Positions 15,616 to 23,182 of a DNA stretch of 56,911 nucleotides are shown piece by piece; within the stretch, counting starts at the first letter, position 1; every line of letters begins with the position of its first letter. The notes beneath the pieces are model-generated. The model saw nothing but the letters and a program-made list of their open reading frames with translations. It ran no database searches and had not been told where the DNA came from. Origin of the DNA: Blautia sp. AF19-10LB (GTDB lineage: Bacteria > Bacillota > Clostridia > Lachnospirales > Lachnospiraceae); assembly GCF_003461245.1 (NCBI RefSeq), contig NZ_QTWS01000027.1, positions 1 through 56,911 of the forward strand. The letters are read 5' to 3'. Made by a program: the position numbers and the translations under genes.

Positions 15616-17583
15616 TCACATACCATCTTTCAGCACATCATAATCTCTCAATACTTTCTCGATCACGGTTCCCTTGATGAAATGAAGTACTGGTTTCAGG
15701 ATAAGGTTTGCACCCGGGATGTCAATCTCCAGCGGGGATTTGCCGTCCATCAGCTTCACGCTGCTGCTTAAGAGTTCACGGATATCGTAAACGCTTCCCC
15801 ATACTTCCGGTACGCCACGGTCAACGCCGAGGAGTCCGTAAACAGCTTCCATAGCGGTTCTGACAGAGTATTCTGTGGTGAATACGGTATCACGCGGAGT
15901 ATCTGCGAACTGGCCGAGGAATGCGAAGTTTACACAGCCATCCGGGATAACGTCCGGGCGGTCGCCTTTGGTTCTCGGCATGAAGAATGCGGTGATATAT
16001 GGCATCATGGTCGGTACACATACCGCACTGTTTTCTGCGAGGTCTTCGATCTGGTCTTCCGGAACACCAAGATGGTACAGCCATTCTTCGGTGATCTCTT
16101 TACCGGTACAGTCTTTCATCGGTTTCTTGACATAGTCGCCAGGTACGTCTGTAAACAGACCGTAAACCCATACGCAGACCTTATCTTTGTCCTGATCCTT
16201 GAACTGTCCCTGACGGTTGATAGTCCAGCTTAAAAGCCACTTGGAATCCTGGCAGCTTACGATACCGCCTGTAACAACCTTGCCGGTACGTGGATCACGT
16301 TTGCAGATGTCCGTGATATAAGGAATGATCTTGTCATCCAGAGTTGTGACAGTTGCAGATTCCCAGTTGGTCTTGCTGATATCGGAGCAGAATTTTTCTG
16401 GATGTCCGAAAGATGGATCCTGCGCTGCGATATTTTTCCAGAGGGACCAGCAGCCGCTTGTACGAACTTCCGCGTCGCCGTTCGGTGCATGGTTCTGATC
16501 ACCATAGATCGTACCTTCTGTACAGCTTCCGTTTGTGACGAATACGAGGTCGTTTTCAGTAAGGACGATGCCTTTTTCTACGCCATTTACCTTGCATTCG
16601 ATCGCAGATGCGATCTTCTTGTCATCCTTGAATTCAAAGATCACGTTGGTAACTTCTGTGTTGAACTGGAAGTCAACACCTGCTTCCTCCAGATATTTCT
16701 GCATTGGAAGGATCAGGGATTCGTACTGGTTGTATTTGGTGAATTTCAGGGCACTGAAATCCGGAAGTCCTGCAATGTGGTGGATGAAACGCTGGAAGTA
16801 AAGCTTCATCTCCAGGGCACTGTGCCAGTTTTCGAATGCGAACATGGTTCTCCAGTACAGCCAGAAGGTGGAATTAAATACTTCATCGTCGAAAACATCC
16901 TCGATGGTCTTATCGTAGAGGTCTTCGTCCTTTGTCATGAAGAGTTTCATGATCTCCATGCAGCCCTTCTGGCTGAGGTTGAACTTGCCGTCTGTATGAG
17001 CGTCTTCGCCGCGGTTTACAGTTGCACGGCAGAGAGAGTAGTTCGGGTCATGTTTGTTCAGCCAGTAATATTCGTCCAGAACAGAAACACCAGGTGTTTC
17101 AATGGAAGGAATGCTGCGGAACAGATCCCAGAGGCATTCGAAGTGGTTTTCCATTTCACGGCCGCCTCTCATGATGTAGCCACGTGTCGGATCAAAGATA
17201 CCATCGCAGGCACCACCGGCAATGTCCATGGCTTCGAGGATGTGGATATGAGAACCAGGCATCTGTGCGTCACGGACAAGGAAGCAGGCTGCGGCAAGAG
17301 ATGCAAGACCGCTTCCGACGATGTAAGCGTGTTTGTCATCTACGCCTTCCGGTTTCTCCGGGCGGGCAAATGCTTCGTAGTTACCATTTGTATAGTAGAT
17401 GCCTTTGCTGTTCTTTTCGTATTTGCCGCGTTCTGTATTGCGGTAGTCAGATCTGGCAGCTTCGGCTTTCTTTGCTTTTGTAGCTTTGATCTCTTTATTT
17501 TCCTGAGAGTTTTTTGCGAGCATTGCGGCTGCTCCGGCTCCTGCTGCAAGTGCGATACCAAGTTTTAATCCTTTTTTAGACAT
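15616..17583 (-). CDS. ohyA: Oleate hydratase
   Basis: The 655-residue FAD protein adds water to the cis-9 double bond of oleic and linoleic acid to give 10-hydroxy fatty acids, a detoxification step in gut bacteria. The Rossmann motif YIVGSGLASLAAACFL and the family segment RGGREMENHFECLWDLF are clear. The family is usually about 570-590 residues; here the first 70 or so are extra and include a hydrophobic alanine-rich stretch (KLGIALAAGAGAAAML) after MSKK, which could anchor it in the membrane. Start 17583 follows AAAGGTGG; an in-frame start 12 bp upstream is less likely. Confidence 0.93.
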   Translation of the reverse strand: MSKKGLKLGIALAAGAGAAAMLAKNSQENKEIKATKAKKAEAARSDYRNTERGKYEKNSKGIYYTNGNYEAFARPEKPEGVDDKHAYIVGSGLASLAAACFLVRDAQMPGSHIHILEAMDIAGGACDGIFDPTRGYIMRGGREMENHFECLWDLFRSIPSIETPGVSVLDEYYWLNKHDPNYSLCRATVNRGEDAHTDGKFNLSQKGCMEIMKLFMTKDEDLYDKTIEDVFDDEVFNSTFWLYWRTMFAFENWHSALEMKLYFQRFIHHIAGLPDFSALKFTKYNQYESLILPMQKYLEEAGVDFQFNTEVTNVIFEFKDDKKIASAIECKVNGVEKGIVLTENDLVFVTNGSCTEGTIYGDQNHAPNGDAEVRTSGCWSLWKNIAAQDPSFGHPEKFCSDISKTNWESATVTTLDDKIIPYITDICKRDPRTGKVVTGGIVSCQDSKWLLSWTINRQGQFKDQDKDKVCVWVYGLFTDVPGDYVKKPMKDCTGKEITEEWLYHLGVPEDQIEDLAENSAVCVPTMMPYITAFFMPRTKGDRPDVIPDGCVNFAFLGQFADTPRDTVFTTEYSVRTAMEAVYGLLGVDRGVPEVWGSVYDIRELLSSSVKLMDGKSPLEIDIPGANLILKPVLHFIKGTVIEKVLRDYDVLKDGM

Positions 17584-17641
17584 ATAAAAAACCACCTTTC
17601 ATTTGTTTATGATGATGTGTATTTCTCTGTTTCTGTCTCCT

Positions 17642-17670
17642 ATAGTATTGCCATTTTGCAGGTTTTTCAA
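17642..17670 (-). promoter_or_regulatory. Promoter of oleate hydratase
   Basis: On the minus strand TTGAAA (17670-17665), a 17-bp spacer and TACTAT (17647-17642) precede the gene by about 60 bp. It lies just after the TetR gene stop, so the enzyme has its own promoter. TTTACAAAA (17671-17679) next to the -35 is repeated inverted at 17715-17723 and might be an operator. Confidence 0.6.
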
Positions 17671-17702
17671 TTTACAAAAGAGGCGAAATGAGTAAAATCT
17701 TA

Positions 17703-18266
17703 TCACTTTGTCGATTTTGTAAAGTTTTTGATGGAATTTGAGATATTTCCATGAAGGGTGGTGCACATATTCTGGCAGATAGAAGCGTAGTCGGATTTCA
17801 TTCCCTGGCAGATCCAGTCGAGCATGATGCCGACAAAACTGTACTTATAGAAATCAGCGATAAAATTTTTCTGCGCCTGAGTGATGGATGTCCCGATGGA
17901 CTGTTCCTCGACAACACCCATGATCAGATCGTGGGTCAGGCGGAAGAGGAAGTTTTCAATCTGTTCACGGTGCAGGGAACTGTAGGCATTCATAATGAAA
18001 GCTTTGTTTTCGTAGACTGCCTCAAAAATCTGCAGAAGTCCTTCCTGCCAGTCGCCCGATGTCTTTTTACCCTGGAGTGCACGTGTGGATTCTTCGAGGC
18101 AGACCCATTCCACCAGGTCATAGATATCCTTGAAATGATAATAAAAAGTCATTCTGCTGATCCCGCAGTCAGTGGTGAGGTCGTTGATCGTGATCTTTGT
18201 CAGAGGCTTTTTGAGAAGAAGACGCTTGAGCGATTCTTCCAGAGCCCGTTTGGTCATGTTGGACAA
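17703..18266 (-). CDS. TetR-family regulator
   Basis: The 187-residue protein has the TetR DNA-binding domain at its N-terminus (LTKITINDLTTDCGISRMTFYYHFKDIYDLVEW) and an all-helical ligand domain similar to the DhaS/YfiR group. I choose TTG 18266, with GGAGG 8 nt upstream, over ATG 18257 three codons later, which sits too far from that site. The reading frame stays open far upstream but without family similarity. It lies directly upstream of and codirectional with oleate hydratase, so it probably controls that gene in response to fatty acids; this is inference. Confidence 0.85.
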   Translation of the reverse strand: MSNMTKRALEESLKRLLLKKPLTKITINDLTTDCGISRMTFYYHFKDIYDLVEWVCLEESTRALQGKKTSGDWQEGLLQIFEAVYENKAFIMNAYSSLHREQIENFLFRLTHDLIMGVVEEQSIGTSITQAQKNFIADFYKYSFVGIMLDWICQGMKSDYASICQNMCTTLHGNISNSIKNFTKSTK

Positions 18267-18386
18267 AAGCTGTTCCTCCGTTTTCCTTTTCTTCTTATTA
18301 TATCCGTAAATCAGGGGCACTACAAGCACGATGAGAGGAAACATTTTTTTATTGGAAAAAAATATCGAAAAACTGGGAAAAAACTG

Positions 18387-18415
18387 TTGACATATGGAAG
18401 GGGTTATAGTAAAAT
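18387..18415 (+). promoter_or_regulatory. Promoter upstream of rplM-rpsI
   Basis: TTGACA (18387-18392), a 17-bp spacer and TAAAAT (18410-18415) predict a transcript with a leader of about 175 nt before rplM. Ribosomal protein L13 operons in Firmicutes often have an autoregulatory leader (Rfam L13_leader); I cannot confirm that fold by eye. Confidence 0.6.
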
Positions 18416-18539
18416 TACCCAATGTGACGTAGTGCGATGACTCCTGAGCCAAAGCCCCGGCGAAGGTGTTTTTATCAGCGGTTTCGGACATTTCCGCAGT
18501 ATATGTTATTTGCACTGATCACCAGGAATTATATATGAT

Positions 18540-18557
18540 ATCACGACAATTCGTGAT
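18540..18557 (+). promoter_or_regulatory. Perfect inverted repeat in the rplM leader
   Basis: ATCACGA (18540-18546), CAAT, TCGTGAT (18551-18557) form a 7-bp perfect hairpin 35 bp before the AGGAGG of rplM. It is placed where an L13-binding element would be expected, or it may be an operator. Confidence 0.5.
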
Positions 18558-18596
18558 TAAACAAACTATCGTTGATAAATAACAGGAGGTAAAACC

Positions 18597-19025
18597 ATGC
18601 AGACTTATATGGCTAATCCAGATAAAATCGAAAGAAAATGGTATGTAGTTGACGCTGAAGGCTGTACACTGGGCCGTCTGGCATCTGGTGTTGCTAGCGT
18701 ATTAAGAGGAAAGAACAAACCACAGTTCACACCACACGTTGATACAGGTGATTACGTTATCATCGTTAACGCTGACAAAGTTAAAGTAACTGGTAAGAAA
18801 ATGGACCAGAAGATCTACTATCATCACTCCGACTATGTTGGTGGAATGAAAGAAACCACATTAAAAGAAATGATGGCTAAGAAACCGGAGAAGGTTATCG
18901 AGCTGGCAGTTAAAGGTATGCTTCCAAAAGGACCTCTGGGAAGAACCATGTACAAGAAACTTTTCGTTTATGCCGGACCAGAGCACAAACATGAAGCTCA
19001 GAAACCGGAAACCTTAACATTTTAA
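18597..19025 (+). CDS. rplM: 50S ribosomal protein L13
   Basis: The 142-residue protein carries the typical [17 protein letters not shown] opening, the [22 protein letters not shown] core and [15 protein letters not shown]. It is an early-assembling large-subunit protein. CAGGAGG precedes the ATG and rpsI follows after 16 bp, the universal pairing. In many Firmicutes this pair follows truA; here truA is 23 kb away, after the ECF genes. Confidence 0.98.
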   Translation: MQTYMANPDKIERKWYVVDAEGCTLGRLASGVASVLRGKNKPQFTPHVDTGDYVIIVNADKVKVTGKKMDQKIYYHHSDYVGGMKETTLKEMMAKKPEKVIELAVKGMLPKGPLGRTMYKKLFVYAGPEHKHEAQKPETLTF

Positions 19026-19041
19026 TAGGAGGTAGGAGACA

Positions 19042-19434
19042 TTGGCTAGCGCAAAATTCTACGGAACAGGAAGAAGAAAGAAATCAATCGCAAGAGTTTA
19101 CCTTACACCTGGTACAGGCAAAATCACAATCAATAAAAGAGACATCGACGAATACTTCGGATTAGAGACTCTGAAAGTTATCGTTCGTCAGCCACTGGCT
19201 GCAACAGAAACAGAAGGCAAATTTGACGTTCTTGTTAACGTTAAAGGTGGCGGATACACAGGACAGGCTGGTGCCATCAGACATGGTGTTGCAAGAGCCC
19301 TTCTTGAGGCAGACGCAGAATACAGACCAGTTCTCAAAGCTGCTGGATTCCTTACACGTGACCCACGTATGAAAGAACGTAAGAAATACGGTCTCAAAGC
19401 AGCTCGTAGAGCACCGCAGTTCTCTAAACGATAA
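19042..19434 (+). CDS. rpsI: 30S ribosomal protein S9
   Basis: The 130-residue S9 contains [14 protein letters not shown] near the start and ends with the conserved basic tail RRAPQFSKR that reaches the P-site tRNA. The start codon is TTG at 19042, with AGGAGGT 8-9 nt upstream; no ATG is available near it. A terminator follows at 19472. Confidence 0.97.
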   Translation: MASAKFYGTGRRKKSIARVYLTPGTGKITINKRDIDEYFGLETLKVIVRQPLAATETEGKFDVLVNVKGGGYTGQAGAIRHGVARALLEADAEYRPVLKAAGFLTRDPRMKERKKYGLKAARRAPQFSKR

Positions 19435-19471
19435 TCTGGAGCGAAACTTTTTCGAATACAGATGCATATCC

Positions 19472-19503
19472 AACCCCGGAATCTTTGGTTCCGGGGTTTT
19501 TCT
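19472..19503 (+). terminator. Terminator of rplM-rpsI
   Basis: AACCCCGGAA (19472-19481) pairs with TTCCGGGGTT (19489-19498) over a 7-nt loop and is followed by TTTTT. A classical strong intrinsic terminator. Confidence 0.9.
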
Positions 19504-19549
19504 AAAAGACATATCTATTGTTTCTAATTTCAGAAGAATCTAACAGTTG

Positions 19550-19578
19550 ATCATCAGAGAAATATTACCGCTGATGAT
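19550..19578 (+). repeat. Isolated hairpin before repeat module A
   Basis: ATCATCAG (19550-19557) and CTGATGAT (19571-19578) form an 8-bp perfect stem with a 13-nt loop. There is no T run. It may be the 5' structure of a transcript covering module A, but nothing more can be said. Confidence 0.35.
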
Positions 19579-19678
19579 TGAAAGAATCCTATTATTAACC
19601 AGTGAATTTAAGACAACCGAGACCTGATTTATAAGCCTATGGAATTTGAATGACCCAGACAGGGAAAAGGGAAGAGCA

Positions 19679-20387
19679 GGTCTACGAATCAACATATGTG
19701 CAATGACCTGAACCGGGTAGAATATAGGGCGGGTCTACGAATCAAAGGAGATACAATGGCTCGGATAAGAGTAAATACAGAACAGACCAACGGAAATTGA
19801 GTCGAGAAATGACTAACAGGTAAGAAAGTACAGTGAAAGTCCACAAAAATTGTGATTGAGAATGACTATAGCAATAGCAAGTCCATACAAAGTCAACAAA
19901 ATTCTGGCAAGTTGTATGGCCCGAGGGAGGGCAAGTACTAGACAAGTCAAAGCCTGCTCTGAAATCAGATGATCTGATGGAGAGCAAGTATTAGGCAAGT
20001 CAAAGTCTGTTCTGAAATTAGATGGTCTGAGGGCAAACAAGTATCAGATAGGTCAAAGCCGGCGCTGAAATTAGGTGGCCCGAGGGAGAGCAAGTATCAG
20101 ACAAGTCAAAGCCGGCGCTGAAATTAGGTCGCCTGAGGGAGAGCAAGTATCAGACAGGTCAAAGCCGGCGCTGAAATTAGGTGGCCTGAGGGAGAGCAAG
20201 TATCAGACAAGTCAAAGCCGGCGCTGAAATTGAATGACCTAAGGGGAGCAAGTTAACACATACACACAAATTAGATGGTATAAAGATTTACAAGTGTTGA
20301 GCCAGTTAAGGCATTTCCTGAAAACATGTGGTTGGAATATCAGCAAGTATTTAGCAAACGGAACAGATGTCAACAAAGAATTTTGAT
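19679..20387 (+). repeat. Noncoding repeat module A (diverged duplicate of module B)
   Basis: From GGTCTACGAATCAA onward this purine-rich, plus-strand U-poor stretch has no credible gene. About 250 bp (19733-19985) align to 22453-22705 at roughly 85 percent by eye, including near-identical blocks such as GTCCACAAAAATTGTGATTG and GACTATAGCAATAGCAAGTC. GGTCTACGAATCAA itself occurs twice, 53 bp apart. The module continues into the 53-bp array and a diverged tail with TTAGATGGTATAAAG (TTAGATGGTCTAAAG in B). It lies between the rpsI terminator and the IS630 insertion. Differences between the copies include few changes that would preserve any reading frame, so an RNA or DNA role is more likely than a protein. 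Confidence 0.8.
19931..20248 (+). repeat. 53-bp tandem repeat array A, six units
   Basis: Units start at 19931, 19984, 20037, 20090, 20143 and 20196, exactly 53 bp apart, with a degenerate 54-bp unit before them (19877). Each begins GCAAGTATCAGACAAGTCAA (or close) and ends GAGGGAGA. The last four units share AAAGCCGGCGCTGAAATT. Across unit borders CTGA...TCAG can pair around the GGGAGAGCAAGTA loop, so an RNA copy could form a row of small hairpins. There are no unique spacers, hence it is not a CRISPR array. Confidence 0.9.
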
Positions 20388-21401
20388 TATAGCACTCCCA
20401 AAAAATACTACACACTCTTGACGACAGGTCTGTGATAGAGTCAAGAGGTGATTATTATGTTACATGATGAAACACGCAAACTACTTATTGAAGCTTGGAA
20501 TAAAACGCACAATGCAAAAGAAATCGCAGAGTGTTTTTCTGTGAATACCAGTACTGTTTACCGCCTGGAAAAACAAATGTGTGAAACAGGTTCTGTAAAA
20601 ACAAGGACATCACAGAGAGGGCGTAAACATGCCCTGACACCGGAAGATATCCAAAACATTGACCGGGTGGTTCGGCAGGAACCAGATATCACAATTGATG
20701 AAATCATTGATACACTTGGTCTGCATGTTTGTAATGAAACAGTCCGCAAGGCAGTTATTAAACTCGGGTATTCTTACAAGAAAAAATCTCTTCATGCCTC
20801 AGAGCAGGAGCGTCCCCGATGTCAGGGAAAAACGCAGAAACTGGAAAAAACATATGTCGGAGAGAGACATAAATTATCTGGTCTTTCTGGACGAAAGCGG
20901 AGTAAACATCAATATGACGCGACATTATGCCAGAGCATGGAAAAACCGGAGAGCAGTAGATAAAACTCCATTCAACACGCCCTGCAATACAACCGTTCCT
21001 TCTTCCATACGTCTGAATGGAGACTGTGCCTATACAGTCTATCAGGGAGGAACTACTGCAGAGCGGTTTGCAGAATACCTGAAAACAAAGTTACTGCCGA
21101 CGCTTTCAGAAGCAGACATTATCGTTATGGATAATATGCGTTCCCATCATGCAAAAGCGGTGAAACAGCTACTGGACAGCTCAAAAGTAACCTATCTGTA
21201 TTTGCCCCCGTATAGTCCGGATCTGAATCCGATTGAAAAGATGTGGTCAAAACTCAAAGCATTTTTAAGGAAAGAAAAGATACGGATTGCATCGGAATTA
21301 CCCTCAGCTATTTCAAAAGGATTTTTAACAATTCGTCCAAAGGACTGCATAGGGTGGTTTCATTCGTGTGATTATGTGCAATAATTTAGTGGATTGCTAT
21401 A
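20388..21401 (+). mobile_element. IS630-family insertion sequence
   Basis: The element of about 1010 bp is bounded by imperfect terminal inverted repeats: TATAGCACTCCCAAAAAATA at the left and, read inward from the right end (21401), TATAGCAATCCACTAAATTA. Both ends are flanked by TA, the target dinucleotide that IS630 duplicates. It carries one two-frame transposase gene. It has inserted at the 3' end of repeat module A, separating it from the nuclease-like gene at 21525. Confidence 0.88.
20448..21384 (+). CDS. IS630-family transposase, two frames (+1 shift)
   Basis: Frame 1 from ATG 20448 encodes the helix-turn-helix half (NAKEIAECFSVNTSTVYRLE) and remains open to 20963, but similarity leaves it near 20815. 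Frame 2 continues from there with the DDE catalytic core: FLDESGV (first Asp), VMDNMRSHH (second Asp) and NPIEKMWSKLK (Glu), ending at 21384. The switch occurs at GCGTCCCCGATG, where one extra C is read; a +1 slip on CCC C or a single-base insertion explains it. All catalytic residues are intact, so programmed frameshifting is possible, but a plain frameshift mutation is equally possible. Confidence 0.85.
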
Positions 21402-21524
21402 GTTGATTTAAATTCTAAGAGTAAATAAATGAGTCATACTGCGAAGAATATTTCTATTAAATGATTCCCAATACCATTCTCTAATGTTCCTAAATCACAA
21501 ATAAAAGAAAAGGAGATGTAATAT

Positions 21525-22325
21525 ATGAATGGTTTAAGACAAAAATTATTAGAGGAAGAAAGGTTTTTAAAAGACATTCTGAACGGGATAGGTGATTCAG
21601 AGGAAGAAGTGTTGGAAGGTACTTTACGAATCTCGATGGACAAAAATAAAGTCCGTTACTTTCATCATATTCCAAGTGGAAATGGTAAGAAATATGACAC
21701 CTATATTCCAAAGACTAACAAAGAACTTCCTGTTCAACTGGCGCAAAATACATATAACAACAAATTGCGCAGCCTGGTAAAGAAACGTCTGGAACAGCTT
21801 CGAAGAATATTGAAAGATTATGATGACAATGAAATTGACGTATTATACACGAAAGAACATCCCGAGAGACAGAAGTTGATCAAACCGATACAACCAACAT
21901 GGGAACAACGTTTAAGCGAATGGGAAAAGGAAGAATATAAAGGCAAGACATTTGCTGAAAATATTCCAGTCATAACAACAGCAAAGGGAGAACGTGTGCG
22001 TTCGAAGTCAGAAAAAATCCTGGCAGATTATTTTTATCATACAGGAATTCCGTATAAATATGAGCATCCAGTAATATTGAAAAGATTTGGAATAGTCTAT
22101 CCCGACTTTACATTTTTATCTCCAAAGACAGGAGAAGAGATATACTGGGAGCATGATGGAAGAATGGATGATCCTGAGTATGCAAGAAAAGCGATCAAGA
22201 AGATTGAAACATACGAAAAAAATGGAATCTTTCCAGGGCAAAGGTTAGTCCTGACATTTGAAACGCTACAGGATGGATTGGACATGAAAATTGTAGAGAA
22301 GCTTGCAAGAGAGTATCTACTATAG
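21525..22325 (+). CDS. Uncharacterised protein with a PD-(D/E)XK-like nuclease domain
   Basis: The 266-residue protein has a helical, charged N-terminal half (residues 1-145, possibly coiled around 75-100) and a C-terminal domain with the pattern of PD-(D/E)XK nucleases: Glu163 in RSKSEKILADYF, Asp194 in VYPDFTF, Glu205 and Glu209 in GEEIYWEH, then Lys226 and Tyr230. I recognise this EYWEH-type domain from uncharacterised clostridial proteins, not from a named enzyme. AAAGGAGATG precedes the ATG. The gene is AT-rich compared with housekeeping neighbours and lies between the two 53-bp repeat modules, with IS630 on its left. A role on the repeats or their RNA is only a hypothesis. Confidence 0.7.
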   Translation: MNGLRQKLLEEERFLKDILNGIGDSEEEVLEGTLRISMDKNKVRYFHHIPSGNGKKYDTYIPKTNKELPVQLAQNTYNNKLRSLVKKRLEQLRRILKDYDDNEIDVLYTKEHPERQKLIKPIQPTWEQRLSEWEKEEYKGKTFAENIPVITTAKGERVRSKSEKILADYFYHTGIPYKYEHPVILKRFGIVYPDFTFLSPKTGEEIYWEHDGRMDDPEYARKAIKKIETYEKNGIFPGQRLVLTFETLQDGLDMKIVEKLAREYLL

Positions 22326-22450
22326 TATGAAAGATAGAAAGGTATGCCTTTAGTGTTGGCTTATATTACCTTGTAAACAGTTTGGAAAAAATTGATGGCT
22401 TAGGTTAACTGAAATTCAGGATAAAGATTACCAGTAGAAAAGTAATGGTA

Positions 22451-23080
22451 GGATCTACGAATCAATATAGCTGTAATGACTTGCATAAGAGTAAATACAG
22501 GGCAGACCAACAGAAACTGAGGCGAGAAATGACCAGCAGATAAGTAAGTACAGTGGAAGTCCACAAAAATTGTGATTGAGGATGACTATAGCAATAGCAA
22601 GTCCATACAAAGTCAACAAAATCCCGGTAAGTTATATGGTCTGGTAGAGAGTAAGTAGTAGACAAGTCAAAACCAGCTCCGAAATTATATGGTCTGATGG
22701 GGAGCAAGTATCAGGCAAGTCAAAACCAGCTTTGAAATCAGATGGTCAGATGGGGAGTAAGTAGTAGACAAGTCAAAACCAGCTCCGAAATTATATGGTC
22801 TGATGGGGAGCAAGTACTAGGCAAGTCAAAACCAGCTCCGAAATTATATGGTCTGATGGGGAGCAAGTACTAGGCAAGTCAAAACCAGCTCCGAAATTAT
22901 ATGGTCCGATGGAGAGCAAGTATCAGGCAAGTCAAAGGAGGCTCCGAAAGTAGATAGTCTGATAGGAAGCAGGTACTGTACAAGTCTAAAATGCCCGTAG
23001 CTTAGATGGTCTAAAGCTGAGTAAGTCAGTGTCGGGTTTACAGATCCAGACAGGTCTGCATGTGGCTCGATAAAGTGAAA
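22451..23080 (+). repeat. Noncoding repeat module B (diverged duplicate of module A)
   Basis: Starting at GGATCTACGAATCAA this module repeats the order of module A: the GTAAATACAG block 37 bp after TCTACG (same distance in A), the GTCCACAAAAATTGTGATTG block, the GACTATAGCAATAGCAAGTC block, then a 53-bp array and a tail. It has no credible gene. The plus strand is rich in A and G. The stretch 22326-22450 before it and 23080-23120 after it show nothing I can name. Confidence 0.8.
22651..23020 (+). repeat. 53-bp tandem repeat array B, seven units
   Basis: Units start at 22651, 22704, 22757, 22810, 22863, 22916 and 22969; the period is exactly 53 bp except for the last unit (52). The consensus is GCAAGTACTAGGCAAGTCAA then AACCAGCTCCGAAATTATAT then GGTCTGATGGGGA. 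Units 1 and 3 are identical and alternate with a GTAAGTAGTAG variant, showing recent unit duplication within the array. The unit differs from that of array A in its middle, so each array is homogenised on its own. GTCTGA can pair with TCAGGC across unit borders. Confidence 0.9.
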
Positions 23081-23120
23081 AATATGCCATAGGAAAACGT
23101 CAAATTCCCAAAAATACCAC

Positions 23121-23149
23121 TTGACCTCCAGCCAGATTTGCGGTATAGT
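23121..23149 (+). promoter_or_regulatory. Promoter of the FUSC gene
   Basis: TTGACC (23121-23126), a 17-bp spacer and TATAGT (23144-23149) lie 34 bp before the ATG at 23183, directly after module B. Confidence 0.75.
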
Positions 23150-23182
23150 TCTCTACACTTTGTAAAAAAGGAGCGAGAACTT

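Noticed and set aside
16402..17568. 388-codon frame opposite the oleate hydratase gene
   Set aside because: It is antisense to a clear FAD-enzyme gene, has no family similarity and follows from codon bias.
19742..20040. Two minus-strand reading frames of 75-81 codons in module A, one similar to a frame in module B (22462-22707)
   Set aside because: No ribosome site, and differences between the copies mostly change the amino acid, so there is no sign of selection on the protein. The frames follow from the purine-rich plus strand, which has few stops on its complement.
19931..23020. CRISPR array
   Set aside because: Units are contiguous 53-bp repeats without unique spacers, and no cas genes are near.
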